A DNA stretch of 64,000 bases from Trichocoleus sp. GTDB lineage: Bacteria; Cyanobacteriota; Cyanobacteriia; Elainellales; Elainellaceae. The translations under genes were made by a program, and so were the position numbers. Location of the stretch: the NCBI GenBank assembly GCA_036702865.1, contig DATNQD010000064.1, forward strand, positions 124,001-188,000, written 5' to 3'. The notes under the pieces are model-generated. The model ran no database searches. It was given only the letters and a program-made list of their open reading frames with translations, and was not told the DNA's origin. Shown in pieces: positions 42,043-51,590 of the stretch (the stretch's first letter is position 1; each line of letters opens with the position of its first letter).

Positions 42043-42870
42043 TCAACCCCCTGCTTTGGCAGTGTGATCTTCAGGGAAGCCGATTGTAGCAGGATGAAGT
42101 TGATCGAGCGGGCGATGTTGCAGTTCACAGTAAGGACGAGAGTAGCAAAGGGGCATTTCCAGGGCATGTTGTTCCAAGAAGGTGCGATCGTTCATCACCA
42201 CTTCGGTTGCACCATCATAAACCACTCTTCCCTGGCTTAAAACGATCGTGCGGCTACAGATTTCCAGCGCCATATCCAAGTCATGAGTCGCGATTAGCTG
42301 CGTCAGCGGGAGAGCCTGGAGGAGCTGAATGAGTTGACGACGAGAGCGGGGGTCAAGTTGGGCAGTTGGTTCGTCTAGCACCAGCACTTGCGGCTGCATT
42401 GCCAAAACTCCAGCGATCGCGACACGCTTTTTTTCGCCTCCAGACAAATTACAGGCATTTCGAGCAGCATACCGTTCAGCGTCAAGCCCAACTGCTTGCA
42501 TGGCATGATGAACCCGATGCTCCAACTCATGTCCACGCAGCCCTTGATTCATTGGACCAAACGTAATGTCTTCCCAAACTGTCGGCATGAAAATCTGGTC
42601 ATCGGGATTCTGAAAAACAAGCCCAACAAAGTTTCGCACTGCTGTCAGGTTTTCTGACGCAACTGGGAGTTCCCCAATCACGACTTCCCCAGACTGCGGT
42701 AAGAGAATTCCATTGAGATGCAGCAAAAATGTTGATTTTCCAGAGCCATTTGCGCCGACAATTGCGACTTTCTCACTCGCCTGGATAGACAGGTCGATCG
42801 AGTGAAGCGCCTCTGTCCCATCTGGGTAAGCGTAGTTGAGTTGTTCAATGCTAATTGGATTGTGATGCAT
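42043..42870 (-). CDS. cbiO: Energy-coupling factor transporter ATPase for cobalt/nickel
   Basis: A 275-residue ABC ATPase. Motifs are in order: Walker A VGANGSGKSTFLLHLNG, Q-loop VFQNPDDQIF, signature NLSGGEKKRVAIAGVL, Walker B VLVLDEPTAQLD and the His switch LIATHDLDMALE. It energises metal uptake with CbiM and CbiQ. The start ATG 42870 lies 66 bases after the cbiQ stop. The order cbiM, PDGLE protein, cbiQ, cbiO on one strand is the standard group I ECF operon. Confidence 0.92.
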   Translation of the reverse strand: MHHNPISIEQLNYAYPDGTEALHSIDLSIQASEKVAIVGANGSGKSTFLLHLNGILLPQSGEVVIGELPVASENLTAVRNFVGLVFQNPDDQIFMPTVWEDITFGPMNQGLRGHELEHRVHHAMQAVGLDAERYAARNACNLSGGEKKRVAIAGVLAMQPQVLVLDEPTAQLDPRSRRQLIQLLQALPLTQLIATHDLDMALEICSRTIVLSQGRVVYDGATEVVMNDRTFLEQHALEMPLCYSRPYCELQHRPLDQLHPATIGFPEDHTAKAGG

Positions 42871-42936
42871 CAGTTGTGAAAGTGAACAAATACCAGTTAA
42901 AAACGCCTATTTTCAGGGCTTGCAGCAGACGAGTGG

Positions 42937-43707
42937 CTACAAATAAACAGCTTGTCCTAGCAGCGTCAACAGCACTGTTCCCGTAATCGCTACAGTGTCG
43001 CGTTTCTGGCTGCAAGGAACTGTGTGCAAAGGTGGAATACCTGTATAGCCGCGTGAGAGCATCGCTTGGTGAACCCGATCGCCCCGCTCATAAGTGCGAA
43101 TGAACAGGGAACCCATCATATTACCGACCACTAGCCGCTTTCCCTGTCGCTGCTGCATCAAATTTCGAGAGCTTGCTGCCCGCCGCATGGTCTGGAACTC
43201 CTCAATCAGAACACCGATATAGCGATACATTGATGCCAGAATCGCTATCAGCAAAGGAGGAACGCGCAACGAAGCCAAGGCATGAAGCAGCGATGGGATG
43301 GAAGTTGTCAGAACAAGCAAATTCAGCATGAGCAGGCAGAGCAATGCTTTGAGCGATACACTGCCTAACACGGTTAATCCTTCTGTGGTCACACGAAGCC
43401 AACCCCACTGCCAAAGCAACTCACCGCCGCCTCGAAACAATGTGCCGATCAAAACAACACCAACAAAAGTGAATTCAACAGCGACTCGCCGCAGCAGCGT
43501 TAGTAGCGTCACACGACTCAGCAAAATCAGCGCAATTAAACCGAGGCTGTAGATCAGCCAGGTCTGCCAGCGTCCGTTTGGCGTCAGTGCAGTTGCAAAC
43601 ACAAACAGAATGGCACAGAGAACGCGAGTGCGAGGAGTCAGCCCATGCCAGGGGGTTGAGTGTTGGCTGTCAATGTCGAGACGAAATGCACCAATGTGGA
43701 GCAGCAT
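42937..43707 (-). CDS. cbiQ: ECF transporter transmembrane protein CbiQ
   Basis: A 256-residue integral membrane protein with about five hydrophobic segments (near 28-45, 50-70, 75-95, 110-140 and 235-255). The coupling helices are visible: SLLHALASLRVPPLLIAIL, then the cytosolic MYRYIGVLIEEFQTMRRAAS, and the second Arg/Gly-rich MMGSLFIRTYERGDRVHQAM, which contacts CbiO. The N-terminal start is the ATG at 43707. It follows the PDGLE gene by 12 bases. Confidence 0.9.
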   Translation of the reverse strand: MLLHIGAFRLDIDSQHSTPWHGLTPRTRVLCAILFVFATALTPNGRWQTWLIYSLGLIALILLSRVTLLTLLRRVAVEFTFVGVVLIGTLFRGGGELLWQWGWLRVTTEGLTVLGSVSLKALLCLLMLNLLVLTTSIPSLLHALASLRVPPLLIAILASMYRYIGVLIEEFQTMRRAASSRNLMQQRQGKRLVVGNMMGSLFIRTYERGDRVHQAMLSRGYTGIPPLHTVPCSQKRDTVAITGTVLLTLLGQAVYL

Positions 43708-43719
43708 TCAGGGGGTGTC

Positions 43720-44085
43720 CTAGCGAGTGGAACGATCGGGATAATCAGGATCAGCGAGTTGAGCAGGGGCATCCCCCTTCACCAAAATCTTGCCGAGACT
43801 CCAAGCGATCCCAAAAGTGGCGAGCGTTCCCACTAACCCGGCAAGGGGCGTTGCAATCGCTGAGGGAACACCCCGCACTGCATATTCATCAAAAATGGTG
43901 TGAAATGGCAGCTTGCGGGCAGGTGCATCTGGAATCGCCTTCTGATCAAACCCATGATCTTGCGCAACGCGATCGAGTCCATCGGGGTTAGAACTAGCAA
44001 ACGGGGAGAGGAAAACAGCAATCAGGAGCGCAATGCTCAGCCCCAAAACCATAAAGGCTCGATTGCGGGAAGATAAACGAGACAT
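43720..44085 (-). CDS. PDGLE-domain membrane protein, CbiN/NikN-like
   Basis: A 121-residue protein with an N-terminal membrane segment (VLGLSIALLIAVFLSPFA), the PDGLE-type signature SSNPDGLDRVAQDHGFD, and a second membrane segment (LAGLVGTLATFGIAWSLGKIL). This domain accompanies CbiM/NikM in ECF transporters and replaces or resembles CbiN/NikN, the small subunit that helps metal loading. Its place between cbiM and cbiQ supports this. It is usual for nickel or cobalt systems, and the sequence alone does not settle which metal. Confidence 0.82.
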   Translation of the reverse strand: MSRLSSRNRAFMVLGLSIALLIAVFLSPFASSNPDGLDRVAQDHGFDQKAIPDAPARKLPFHTIFDEYAVRGVPSAIATPLAGLVGTLATFGIAWSLGKILVKGDAPAQLADPDYPDRSTR

Positions 44086-44137
44086 GACAGCAACTCCTTA
44101 TCGGATAGAAATCTGAACAAACGTCATTCAACAGACG

Positions 44138-44878
44138 CTATCGAGAAGAAAGAGAAGCGAGCCGACGGGCAGGACGGGGGCGATCGAACAGCAGATCGGG
44201 ACGAGTGCGCCAAATAAAGCTCGCTGCGACCAGGGTGATAACTGCTTCGCCAATGCCAATCAAGATGTGCCAGGTCAACATGGAAGTCAGCGCCACTCCT
44301 AGGGGAATTGTGCCAGACAACGCCAGTTCGATTGCACAAACGAGGGAAGCAACCACAACTCCGATCCAGGCAGCAACACCAGTGGCAATTGCCATGCTCC
44401 GCCAGTTGTTCATGCCAAGTGAATAGCGAATTGCGCGGTAGAAGTAGTAACCGAGGAATGTGCCAATCAGCCCCATGTTGAAGATATTGGCTCCAAGCAC
44501 TGTCAGCCCACCGTCTTGAAACAGCATCGCCTGCACGATGAAAACGACGGTCATCACCAGTGAACCTGCCCAGGGCCCGAGTAGAATTCCTGCCAGCGTG
44601 CCACCGAGCAAATGTCCAGAGGTGCCACCTGGAATTGGAAAATTAATCATCTGTGCAGCAAAGATGAAAGCAGCACAAACGCCCATTAAGGGTACAGCTC
44701 GCTCTTTATATTCAGCCTGCACATGTTTGAGTGAAAGCCCAATGAGAACGATGGCAATCACCCAGGTAAAGAGAGTGACTGGCAAATTAAGAAAGCCATC
44801 AGGAATGTGCAAGGCAAGTTGAGGGTGAACCTGCCAATGAAAAGCATAAGAAGTAAGAAATGAGGCAAATTGAATCAT
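44138..44878 (-). CDS. cbiM: ECF transporter substrate-binding protein CbiM
   Basis: A 246-residue membrane protein with about seven hydrophobic segments. Near the start LALHIPDGFL carries the conserved His-Ile-Pro-Asp-Gly metal-binding motif; in most CbiM proteins the mature N-terminus begins MH, whereas here about 22 residues precede the His, so processing or a longer leader is likely. Later markers are FIFAAQMINFPIPGGTSGHLLGG and LFQDGGLTVLGANIFNMGLIG. It binds Co2+ or Ni2+ and is the first gene of the operon. I could not recognise a cobalamin riboswitch in its leader. Confidence 0.9.
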   Translation of the reverse strand: MIQFASFLTSYAFHWQVHPQLALHIPDGFLNLPVTLFTWVIAIVLIGLSLKHVQAEYKERAVPLMGVCAAFIFAAQMINFPIPGGTSGHLLGGTLAGILLGPWAGSLVMTVVFIVQAMLFQDGGLTVLGANIFNMGLIGTFLGYYFYRAIRYSLGMNNWRSMAIATGVAAWIGVVVASLVCAIELALSGTIPLGVALTSMLTWHILIGIGEAVITLVAASFIWRTRPDLLFDRPRPARRLASLSSR

Positions 44879-45889
44879 ATCTAGAAATACCCTACTTGGT
44901 TTGGGGTACGTGCCAGTAGATTCGCAGGTTTAAGTTTGAAATTCAATCCCCTACCGGGGGTTCTTTGACGATCTTAAGAAGAAATACAGAAATTAAAATT
45001 TGAGATAGTAAATTGCTGATACATCCTCAGCTTTAGCCTGCAAAGTACTCTAAGGCCAAGCAAAATTAACCTGTTTTCTTACCGATCGAAAACTGCTACC
45101 GGGCAATGTTATTAAATCAGGAAAATAAGCTGCCTATGGGATATTTAAGGTAATAGATCTGATTAAAAAAGAAATATGTATTTCAGTCACAAAAAATATC
45201 AGAGACGTAACAAGTAAGACAATTACTCATCAATTTATCTGCTTTTTTGAGGCTACAAAATTTGCTAAAGGCAACTTGATCTCCTGATAAATCTTGGCAA
45301 AACGATCGCATTGTTCAGCGAACATCTTACTGGGTTTATCTATGCCAAAAACATCTATCTTAGGGGTAAGAAACGTATTAAAACAACGCAAGCGTCTCGC
45401 TCTGCCTGAACTCCAAAGTCGAAGATGTGGGCTGATTGATCAGCGTTAGCTATAGCGGCTTTCGGTGTTCTTAGACGAGTTTGTAGACGCTGAGAAAACG
45501 GCATTGCTTGGAAAGATACCTATGCCTGATGCGGCACTCGAAGCATAGAGTGAGCGTTTTCAGAGGAGACGATCGCCATTTGGGAAAGACTGCGATCGAG
45601 AGAATCACAGTTAGTATCAATTTGCAATAGATGTTATTCTATTGTTTGTCCCAAGGAATGGATTAGGGGCATCTTCTGTCATCTAAATCTGTAAAACTCT
45701 ATCCAGACAATCGTTTTGATCCAATTCTCTCCAGCTCTTATTCAGAAGTTTTCCGAAAGATTTAGCTAAGCTAGTGGGAATTAGTCGCAATAAGCGTACA
45801 ATAATCTACCAGTAGGCAAAACCCTAGGTGAGCCTTTGGGTAAGTCTGCAATGTAAACCCTTCAGAAACGGCTTGATTCAGAGATTGAT
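44879..45889. other. Divergent intergenic region between cbiM and futA
   Basis: A 1 kb stretch with no convincing gene. A GC-rich hairpin, CCCC(TACC)GGGG, is found at 44949-44960 in the cbiM leader. The futA promoter must lie in the last few hundred bases; I could not identify a certain Fur box. No tRNA was seen. Confidence 0.5.
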
Positions 45890-46957
45890 ATGAACAAGAT
45901 TACTCGGCGGACTTTCTTGAGCGTTGGCACTGCAGCGGCAACAGTGGCGATCGGGCAGTTTAGCAAAGCAAAAGCTCAGTCTCCAGTGATTCGGGTTGCT
46001 CAGTCCAGTAATGTGCTGAACCTCTACTCCGCAAGGCACTATGACACAGACACCGCACTGTATGACAGCTTTACCGCTGCAACAGGAATTAAGGTCAATT
46101 TGATTGAAGCAGAAGCCGATGCCCTGATCGAGCGAATCAAGAGCGAAGGAGCCAACAGCCCCGCTGATGTGTTGATTACAGTAGATGCAGGTCGGCTCTG
46201 GCGAGCAGAGCAAGAAGGATTATTCCAGCCAGTCAGTTCTGCCAAATTGCAGGCAGTTTCCACCAATTTGCGCCATCCCCAAGGTTTGTGGGTTGGTCTG
46301 TCAAAGCGGGCGCGAGTCATCATGTATGACAAGACCAAAGTCAATCCAGCAGAACTCTCGACCTATGAAGCATTGACCGATCCAAAATGGCGCGGACAAA
46401 TTCTAGTTCGTTCTTCCAGCAATGTCTACAACCAGTCGCTTGTCGGGGCTTTGGTGGAAGTCTTGGGAGAGGCGAAAACCGAAGAATGGGCAAAAGGAAT
46501 TGTGGCAAACTTTGCTCGCCAACCCGAAGGAAACGACACTGCCCAGATTAAAGCCTGCGCTGCTGGCGTGGGGTCGATCGCCCTTGCTAACACCTACTAT
46601 CTGCCCCGGTTAGCCAAGTCTGAAGATCCGGCAGAACGAGCCATTGCTGAGAAAATTGGCGTGTTTTTCCCAAATCAGCGCGATCGAGGAACGCATGTCA
46701 ACATTAGCGGCGGCGGTGTGTTGAAGAATGCTCCCAATCGAGAAGCCGCAATCAAATTCTTGGAACATCTCATTAGCCCTGCCTCCCAAGAAATTTTTGC
46801 CAAGAGCAATAGCGAATATCCAGTGGTAGCAGGTGTGCCGCTTGACCCAGTTCTGGAAAGCTACGGCAACTTCCGCGACGATGCGATCAACCCGATGATC
46901 TTCGGCAGGAATAACGCTCAGGCGCTGCAGGTGATGGATCGCGCTGGTTGGAAGTAG
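45890..46957 (+). CDS. futA: Iron(III) ABC transporter substrate-binding protein
   Basis: A 355-residue protein of the FutA/IdiA family, which binds ferric iron in the periplasm and passes it to the FutB/FutC transporter. A twin-arginine type signal is present ([17 protein letters not shown]), with cleavage likely after KAKAQ. The mature sequence has [15 protein letters not shown] with the iron-binding Tyr/His, [16 protein letters not shown], the [19 protein letters not shown] block with further Tyr ligands, and [15 protein letters not shown]. Length is usual. The transporter genes futB and futC are not in the window, as is often the case in cyanobacteria. Iron-dependent control is expected from the family but no box is shown. 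Confidence 0.92.
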   Translation: MNKITRRTFLSVGTAAATVAIGQFSKAKAQSPVIRVAQSSNVLNLYSARHYDTDTALYDSFTAATGIKVNLIEAEADALIERIKSEGANSPADVLITVDAGRLWRAEQEGLFQPVSSAKLQAVSTNLRHPQGLWVGLSKRARVIMYDKTKVNPAELSTYEALTDPKWRGQILVRSSSNVYNQSLVGALVEVLGEAKTEEWAKGIVANFARQPEGNDTAQIKACAAGVGSIALANTYYLPRLAKSEDPAERAIAEKIGVFFPNQRDRGTHVNISGGGVLKNAPNREAAIKFLEHLISPASQEIFAKSNSEYPVVAGVPLDPVLESYGNFRDDAINPMIFGRNNAQALQVMDRAGWK

Positions 46958-47140
46958 AAGAGCCAGGAAGAGGGAGCAGGAAGGAAATCGGTGCTGTGAA
47001 GCAATCCTGATCAAGGCTAGAACAAGACGATCGATCGCAACCTGGAGCAGGCTGATTATCGGTTCTGGCCTTCTGTTCCCTTACCACTGTTCCCTTCCCA
47101 CAAGGCATTGCTGAATCAAGGAACACTGAATCAAGGAACA

Positions 47141-47575
47141 TTAGTATCTTTCGACGTACTGCTTCAATTCCCATGCCATCCGGCGTATGCCCTGTTGCTC
47201 ATCCTGTCTCAAAAACGGCATGAAAAAATGAGTGACAACGCCCGACAAATTTTCTTGGTGAATATATTTTGTGCGGCGGCGATCGATTTCCTGCAATTCA
47301 AACAAATGTTCGCTGCGAAAGCCGGGCGCCCTTGACACCCACTTGAGGCAAGTTTCAGCTTGTAGCAGCATAATTTTTGGCTCAAATTCCGTTTCCGCTT
47401 CTTCGCGCAGTCGTCGCAACGACAAATGAACCGATCGCCCCTGAACAAAAGGCTTTTGAGGGTTCAAATCATACAAAAACGTATTCCACTTAAGCCATTC
47501 TTCTTTGTGAATCAGCGCTCGCCAGACAGCAGATTTTGGGGCATTAATTTCAATTTCAGTGTAGAGACTGGGCAT
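47141..47575 (-). CDS. SRPBCC domain protein
   Basis: A 144-residue cytosolic protein of the SRPBCC ligand-binding superfamily. It starts LYTEIEINAPKSAVWRALI, a common opening for polyketide cyclase/dehydrase-like members, and continues WLKWNTFLYDLN, AETCLKWVSRAPGF and SEHLFELQEI. The C-terminal helix (GIRRMAWELKQYVERY) is in place. The ligand is unknown. It has no close partner and is convergent with futA. Confidence 0.8.
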   Translation of the reverse strand: MPSLYTEIEINAPKSAVWRALIHKEEWLKWNTFLYDLNPQKPFVQGRSVHLSLRRLREEAETEFEPKIMLLQAETCLKWVSRAPGFRSEHLFELQEIDRRRTKYIHQENLSGVVTHFFMPFLRQDEQQGIRRMAWELKQYVERY

Positions 47576-47817
47576 GGGAGAGAAGGGAGGGAAGGACGCA
47601 GGGAGAGGGAGACACAGGAGGAACCAACGGAGGGATGAGTAGCCTTGCTTACTCTACTGATCCCCGTTTCGTACCAATCAGCACAGCGATCGACCGAATG
47701 CTTCTTTAAACTGGGCAGAGACGAATTAGAAAGCATAAGATTGTAAGGTTTATCAAGACTCAGGGTTTCCTGATCTTGACTCTGTTCTTCTCAACCCAGT
47801 AGCTCATAGGCGATCGT

Positions 47818-49209
47818 ATGGTCAGTCTGACACCCAACCCTAGTTTTAGTTTAACGATTCGGATTCAGCTTCCGAATAAAGCCGGTATGTTAGCTCCCGT
47901 GGTTCAGGCAATTGCTGCCGCTGAGGGAAATATTGGTCAGATTGACCTGATTGATGGCAACCGCAAAACACTGATGCGCGATATTACCGTTGATGCATCG
48001 AGTACAGAACATGCGGAATCGATCGTGAATGCAGTTAAGGCAATCGACTGCATTAAGGTATTAGAGGTTTACGATCGGACGTTCAGCCTGCATCGGGGTG
48101 GCAAGATTAGCGTTCATGCGAAGATTTCGCTGAAGAATCAGGGTGATCTGGCAATGGCTTATACGCCAGGTGTGGGGCGGATTTGTATGGCAATTGCCAA
48201 TGATCCGGAGCAGGTTTATGGGCTGACAATTAAGAGCAATACGGTGGCGATCGTCACGGATGGGAGTGCTGTCCTGGGTCTGGGGAATCTAGGTGCGGCG
48301 GGTGCGTTGCCTGTGATGGAAGGAAAAGCCATGCTGTTCAAGGAATTTGCTGGAATTGATGCCTTCCCGATTTGTCTGGCAACACAAGACACCGATGAAA
48401 TTGTCCAAACGGTGAAGAATATTGCTCCAGTCTTTGGCGGCATTAATTTAGAAGATATCAGTGCGCCGCGCTGCTTTGAAATTGAAGCTCGTTTGCAGCA
48501 AGAACTGGATATTCCCATCTTTCATGATGATCAGCACGGAACCGCGATCGTCACTTTGGCAGCCTTGATTAATGCACTGAAGGTTGTTCACAAATCCCTG
48601 GATCAGGTGCGGATTGTGATTAATGGGGCAGGTGCAGCCGGAGTTGCGATTGCTCAACTGCTGAAGAAATCTGGAGCAGGCAAGATCATTATGTGTGACT
48701 CGCGCGGCATTCTTTCCACTAACCGTCCTGACCTCAACGCTCAGAAGCTCAACTTTGCGGTAGCAGAAAGTGGCTCATTGGCAGGGGCAATGGTGGGGGC
48801 AGATGTGTTCTTGGGGGTGAGTGCGCCCGGTGTCGTCACGCCAGAAATGGTGAAGTCGATGGCAAAAGACCCGATCGTCTTTGCAATGGCAAACCCCATC
48901 CCCGAAATTCAGCCGGAACTCGTCACTGATTTAGTTGCAGTGATGGCAACTGGACGCAGCGATTATCCAAATCAAATTAACAATGTGTTGGCATTCCCTG
49001 GCGTGTTCCGAGGTGCGTTAGATTGTCGAGCAAAAACCATGACAACTACTATGTTCTTAGAAGCAGCAGAGGCGATCGCTTCGCTAGTCAAACCAGCAGA
49101 TCTGGATAAGGAACATATCGTTCCTTCAGTGTTCGACGAACGGATTGCACCAACCGTAGCAGCAGCCGTCCAACATGCCGCCAGAGCAGAAGGAATTGCG
49201 GGCATTTAA
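47818..49209 (+). CDS. NAD(P)-dependent malic enzyme with N-terminal ACT domain
   Basis: A 463-residue enzyme that decarboxylates malate to pyruvate with reduction of NAD(P). Residues 10-95 form an ACT-type regulatory domain (TIRIQLPNKAGMLAPVVQAI). The catalytic part begins KISVHAKISLKNQGDLAMAY and has TPGVGRICMAIA, NTVAIVTDGSAVLGLGNLG, the metal site FGGINLEDISAPRCFEIE with FHDDQHGTAIV, the nucleotide fold IVINGAGAAGVAIAQLL and VFAMANPIPEIQP. It has the size of short bacterial malic enzymes. The ACT domain suggests control by a small ligand, probably an amino acid, but the ligand is not known. It starts at ATG 47818. Confidence 0.9.
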   Translation: MVSLTPNPSFSLTIRIQLPNKAGMLAPVVQAIAAAEGNIGQIDLIDGNRKTLMRDITVDASSTEHAESIVNAVKAIDCIKVLEVYDRTFSLHRGGKISVHAKISLKNQGDLAMAYTPGVGRICMAIANDPEQVYGLTIKSNTVAIVTDGSAVLGLGNLGAAGALPVMEGKAMLFKEFAGIDAFPICLATQDTDEIVQTVKNIAPVFGGINLEDISAPRCFEIEARLQQELDIPIFHDDQHGTAIVTLAALINALKVVHKSLDQVRIVINGAGAAGVAIAQLLKKSGAGKIIMCDSRGILSTNRPDLNAQKLNFAVAESGSLAGAMVGADVFLGVSAPGVVTPEMVKSMAKDPIVFAMANPIPEIQPELVTDLVAVMATGRSDYPNQINNVLAFPGVFRGALDCRAKTMTTTMFLEAAEAIASLVKPADLDKEHIVPSVFDERIAPTVAAAVQHAARAEGIAGI

Positions 49210-49240
49210 GGTCTGAGCAAGCCTGAATGTGCTGCTTTCT

Positions 49241-49261
49241 AAATCCCCTAATTTGGGGGAC
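49241..49261. repeat. Short inverted repeat after malic enzyme gene
   Basis: AAATCCCCTAATTTGGGGGA forms a CCCC/GGGG hairpin of a kind often dispersed in cyanobacterial intergenic DNA; it may act as a weak terminator. No T tract follows. Confidence 0.5.
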
Positions 49262-49467
49262 TGCGATCGCTTCTCTGAACAGACTAATTGTTGTTTGTCT
49301 CCCCGTTTCAGGCAAATATACAACATTCTGTCTGCCTATCTCCCTTGTTAGGGTGAATACACAGAATAGCTCTGTATAGTAAATTGTTCTACTGCTTCAG
49401 CTTTCGGATGTGAATGCAGTTGAAAGTTATCGGTCACTGCTACAATCTAGCCAAAACGGAATTCAAT

Positions 49468-49962
49468 ATGCTAACTGAAGAAAACAAGGCCCTTGTTCTC
49501 CAGTTTTACAAAGCTTTTGACGATCGCAAGATAGAGCACGCCTTGGAGCTTTTATCTCCAAATTTTGTTGCTCATTTAGCGGGTGTACCAGAACCTTTAG
49601 ACAAGAAAGGATTTGAGCAGTTTGGGATGTCGTTTTATTTAGCCTTCAAACAGGGAACGCACATTTTTGATGAAGTTGTTGTCTCCGGCAATAAAGTGGT
49701 GACTTGTGGAACATTCAGAGCGAGGCATCTTGGGGAATTTCAAGGGCTTCCACCTACAGGGAAGCAAATTAGCTTGTCGATTATGCATATTGACCAAGTG
49801 GAGAATGGGAAAATTGTGGAACATTGGGGACAGGGTGATGTTCTCGGATTGATGCAGCAGTTAGGTATTGTTTTCTTACCAAATCCGAAACTATTGCCTT
49901 ATATCCTGAAGGGAGTTGTATCTAAGCTGTTTAAGAGGATCGATGTTAAGCATTCAAGGTAA
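49468..49962 (+). CDS. SnoaL-like / ester cyclase family protein
   Basis: A 164-residue protein, start taken at ATG 49468 (MLTEENKALVLQF); the frame is open from 49414. It matches the SnoaL-like polyketide cyclase group, with FYKAFDDRKIEHALELLSPNFVAH at the start, the strand VVSGNKVVTCGTFRARH, the typical GLPPTGKQISLSIMHIDQ segment, and ENGKIVEHWGQGD, where the His and Asp line the pocket. The C-terminal 30 residues are an extra tail (FLPNPKLLPYILKGVV). It is cytosolic, with substrate unknown. The gene is more AT-rich than neighbours. Confidence 0.82.
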   Translation: MLTEENKALVLQFYKAFDDRKIEHALELLSPNFVAHLAGVPEPLDKKGFEQFGMSFYLAFKQGTHIFDEVVVSGNKVVTCGTFRARHLGEFQGLPPTGKQISLSIMHIDQVENGKIVEHWGQGDVLGLMQQLGIVFLPNPKLLPYILKGVVSKLFKRIDVKHSR

Positions 49963-50015
49963 TCGCGCTGGGTGAACGGAACTATTAGCTGCCTAGAAAA
50001 TGGAGAGCGGCACAG

Positions 50016-50519
50016 GTGATTGAAACTGCAACTATTGAAGATTTCGAGGCAATAGCCGCTTTGAATGTTATGGCCTATGCAGAATTTGCATCATATCTTC
50101 CGCCAGGCTCTTGGGGAATCATGCAGAAGAACCTGCAAAACATTAAAGCAAGGGCAGAGGTGGCAGAGTTCATGATTTGTCATTCTGGTAACGACATCAT
50201 CGGCTCGGTTGCTTATTGTCCTGCCGGGAAAGGCGATCCAGCAATTTTCAAGCTGGATACAGCTTCGATCCTCTTGTTAGCGGTTCACCCTCAGCATCGA
50301 GGTAAAGGGATTGCTAAAGCCTTAACCATAGAGTGCATTGCTAGGGCAAAAAACGACAAGGCAAGCTCAATTGGGCTTTTCACAAGTGAACTGATGCAGT
50401 CTGCACAACGCCTCTATCAAAGCTTGGGATTTCAGCAAAAGTCGGAGTTGCCTAAGCGCCACAACATTAGGTACTTTCGGTTTATTCTTCCATTAGCTTC
50501 TGGTGTTGTCAGGAGCTAA
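50016..50519 (+). CDS. GNAT family N-acetyltransferase
   Basis: A 167-residue acetyltransferase starting at GTG 50016. The acetyl-CoA motif is ILLLAVHPQHRGKGIAKAL (H-R-G-K-G-I-A), followed by IGLFTSELMQSAQRLYQSLG, a usual end of the fold. It opens ETATIEDFEAIAALN. The substrate is unknown. It follows the SnoaL-like gene by 53 bases and could be co-transcribed. Confidence 0.85.
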   Translation: MIETATIEDFEAIAALNVMAYAEFASYLPPGSWGIMQKNLQNIKARAEVAEFMICHSGNDIIGSVAYCPAGKGDPAIFKLDTASILLLAVHPQHRGKGIAKALTIECIARAKNDKASSIGLFTSELMQSAQRLYQSLGFQQKSELPKRHNIRYFRFILPLASGVVRS

Positions 50520-50755
50520 CAATTGTGTGAAGCTGACGTTCGATCGCGCTGCACTTCACGCGACTTACACGAATTACGATGTTCATTAATGGCATAAATT
50601 GTGAGTTGAATATGTCTAGCACTTCATCACAACAAACCTTAGAAAGCTGCTTGTGAGATGCTAAGTTTATCTGTTGTCACTGCATTTTGCCGTTATGCCC
50701 TTGATGTTTGATGAAGACACAACTAGAGAGTTTTGAGTGGGAATTCAGCCCCAAA

Positions 50756-51499
50756 TTAAATGTAATCTGGTTCTGTTCCCGATGCATGAAGCCTTGTACC
50801 TGAAAGCTGTGCAACCATTTCTGCACGGGACGAAACTTCAAGCTTACGGAACATTCGCTTTAGGGCTTGCTTCACAGAATTTTCAGTAATCCAAAGTTGA
50901 TCGCCAATTTCTGCATTCGTTCGCCCCAACGCTACCAGTTCTGCAATTTGCCACTCCCGAGGCGTCAACCGTTGGCGTCGTTGCTTTGAAAGAGAATCAC
51001 TGTTAAGCGGTTGGTGCTGCGGCTCTCCCGTAAAAATGCCTTGTGAACTCACCGTTGCCACCTGAACCGACAAGTGCAGACAGATGGCACTCAAATCAAC
51101 TAAATTTTCGCCATTAAAGGCAGGCATTACCTTTTCACGGGTACAGCCGACTACGCCCACGATTCGACCCCGATTAATGATGGGACCCGCCATCACATGC
51201 CAATGATCCGGGCGAGGACAGATTAATTTCCAAGCCTTGGGTGTTGTCACTAATGCTTCATGAGCCGGAGCATGGCGCTCTGCTAAATAACGTGCCACAG
51301 GATTATGCTCGATCGAAAGGGCAATACTCAGGATTTTCTGAAGATTTCCATCTTTGACGGGCAGTTGGTCAAAGAAAAAAATTGCCCACCGTTTCGCTTC
51401 AAAATATTCACCGATTTTGGGTGCGATTTGCGATCGCAGGTCATGTTCACTCTGGGCTTGGTCAATAGCTTCAAACAGGAGATCCAAAGAACTTGTCAT
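50756..51499 (-). CDS. LuxR-family transcription regulator with GAF-like sensor domain
   Basis: A 247-residue regulator. The first 155 residues resemble a GAF sensor domain (LRSQIAPKIGEYFEAKRWAI, then VMAGPIINRGRIVGVVGCTR). The C-terminal 60 or so residues are a LuxR/FixJ helix-turn-helix: RQRLTPREWQIAELVALG, RTNAEIGDQLWITENSVKQ and ALKRMFRKLEVSSRAEMV. There is no receiver domain, so it likely responds to a ligand, not to phosphorylation. It is divergent from the DUF6220/MAPEG pair, 91 bases apart, which makes these the natural candidate targets; this is an inference from layout. Confidence 0.87.
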   Translation of the reverse strand: MTSSLDLLFEAIDQAQSEHDLRSQIAPKIGEYFEAKRWAIFFFDQLPVKDGNLQKILSIALSIEHNPVARYLAERHAPAHEALVTTPKAWKLICPRPDHWHVMAGPIINRGRIVGVVGCTREKVMPAFNGENLVDLSAICLHLSVQVATVSSQGIFTGEPQHQPLNSDSLSKQRRQRLTPREWQIAELVALGRTNAEIGDQLWITENSVKQALKRMFRKLEVSSRAEMVAQLSGTRLHASGTEPDYI

Positions 51500-51590
51500 A
51501 GGTAAGGTCGTCTGAAGTGTACCCGATCGAGGTCTATGAGCATCGAAATACTCAGCCTATATTACTTTTAAGCTTAAACAATTACTTGCC

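Noticed and set aside
41919-42167. Upstream extension of the cupredoxin frame
   Set aside because: It overlaps the end of cbiO and reads like a dispersed intergenic repeat; a normal signal peptide begins at ATG 41918.
44879-45150. Possible cobalamin riboswitch before cbiM
   Set aside because: I could not find the B12 box or the other conserved blocks by eye. A covariance search would be needed to exclude it fully.
45440-45600. Possible mobile element remnant with TATAGCGGCTTTC
   Set aside because: Shares only a few bases with the 16622/18238 elements and has no matching inverted repeat.
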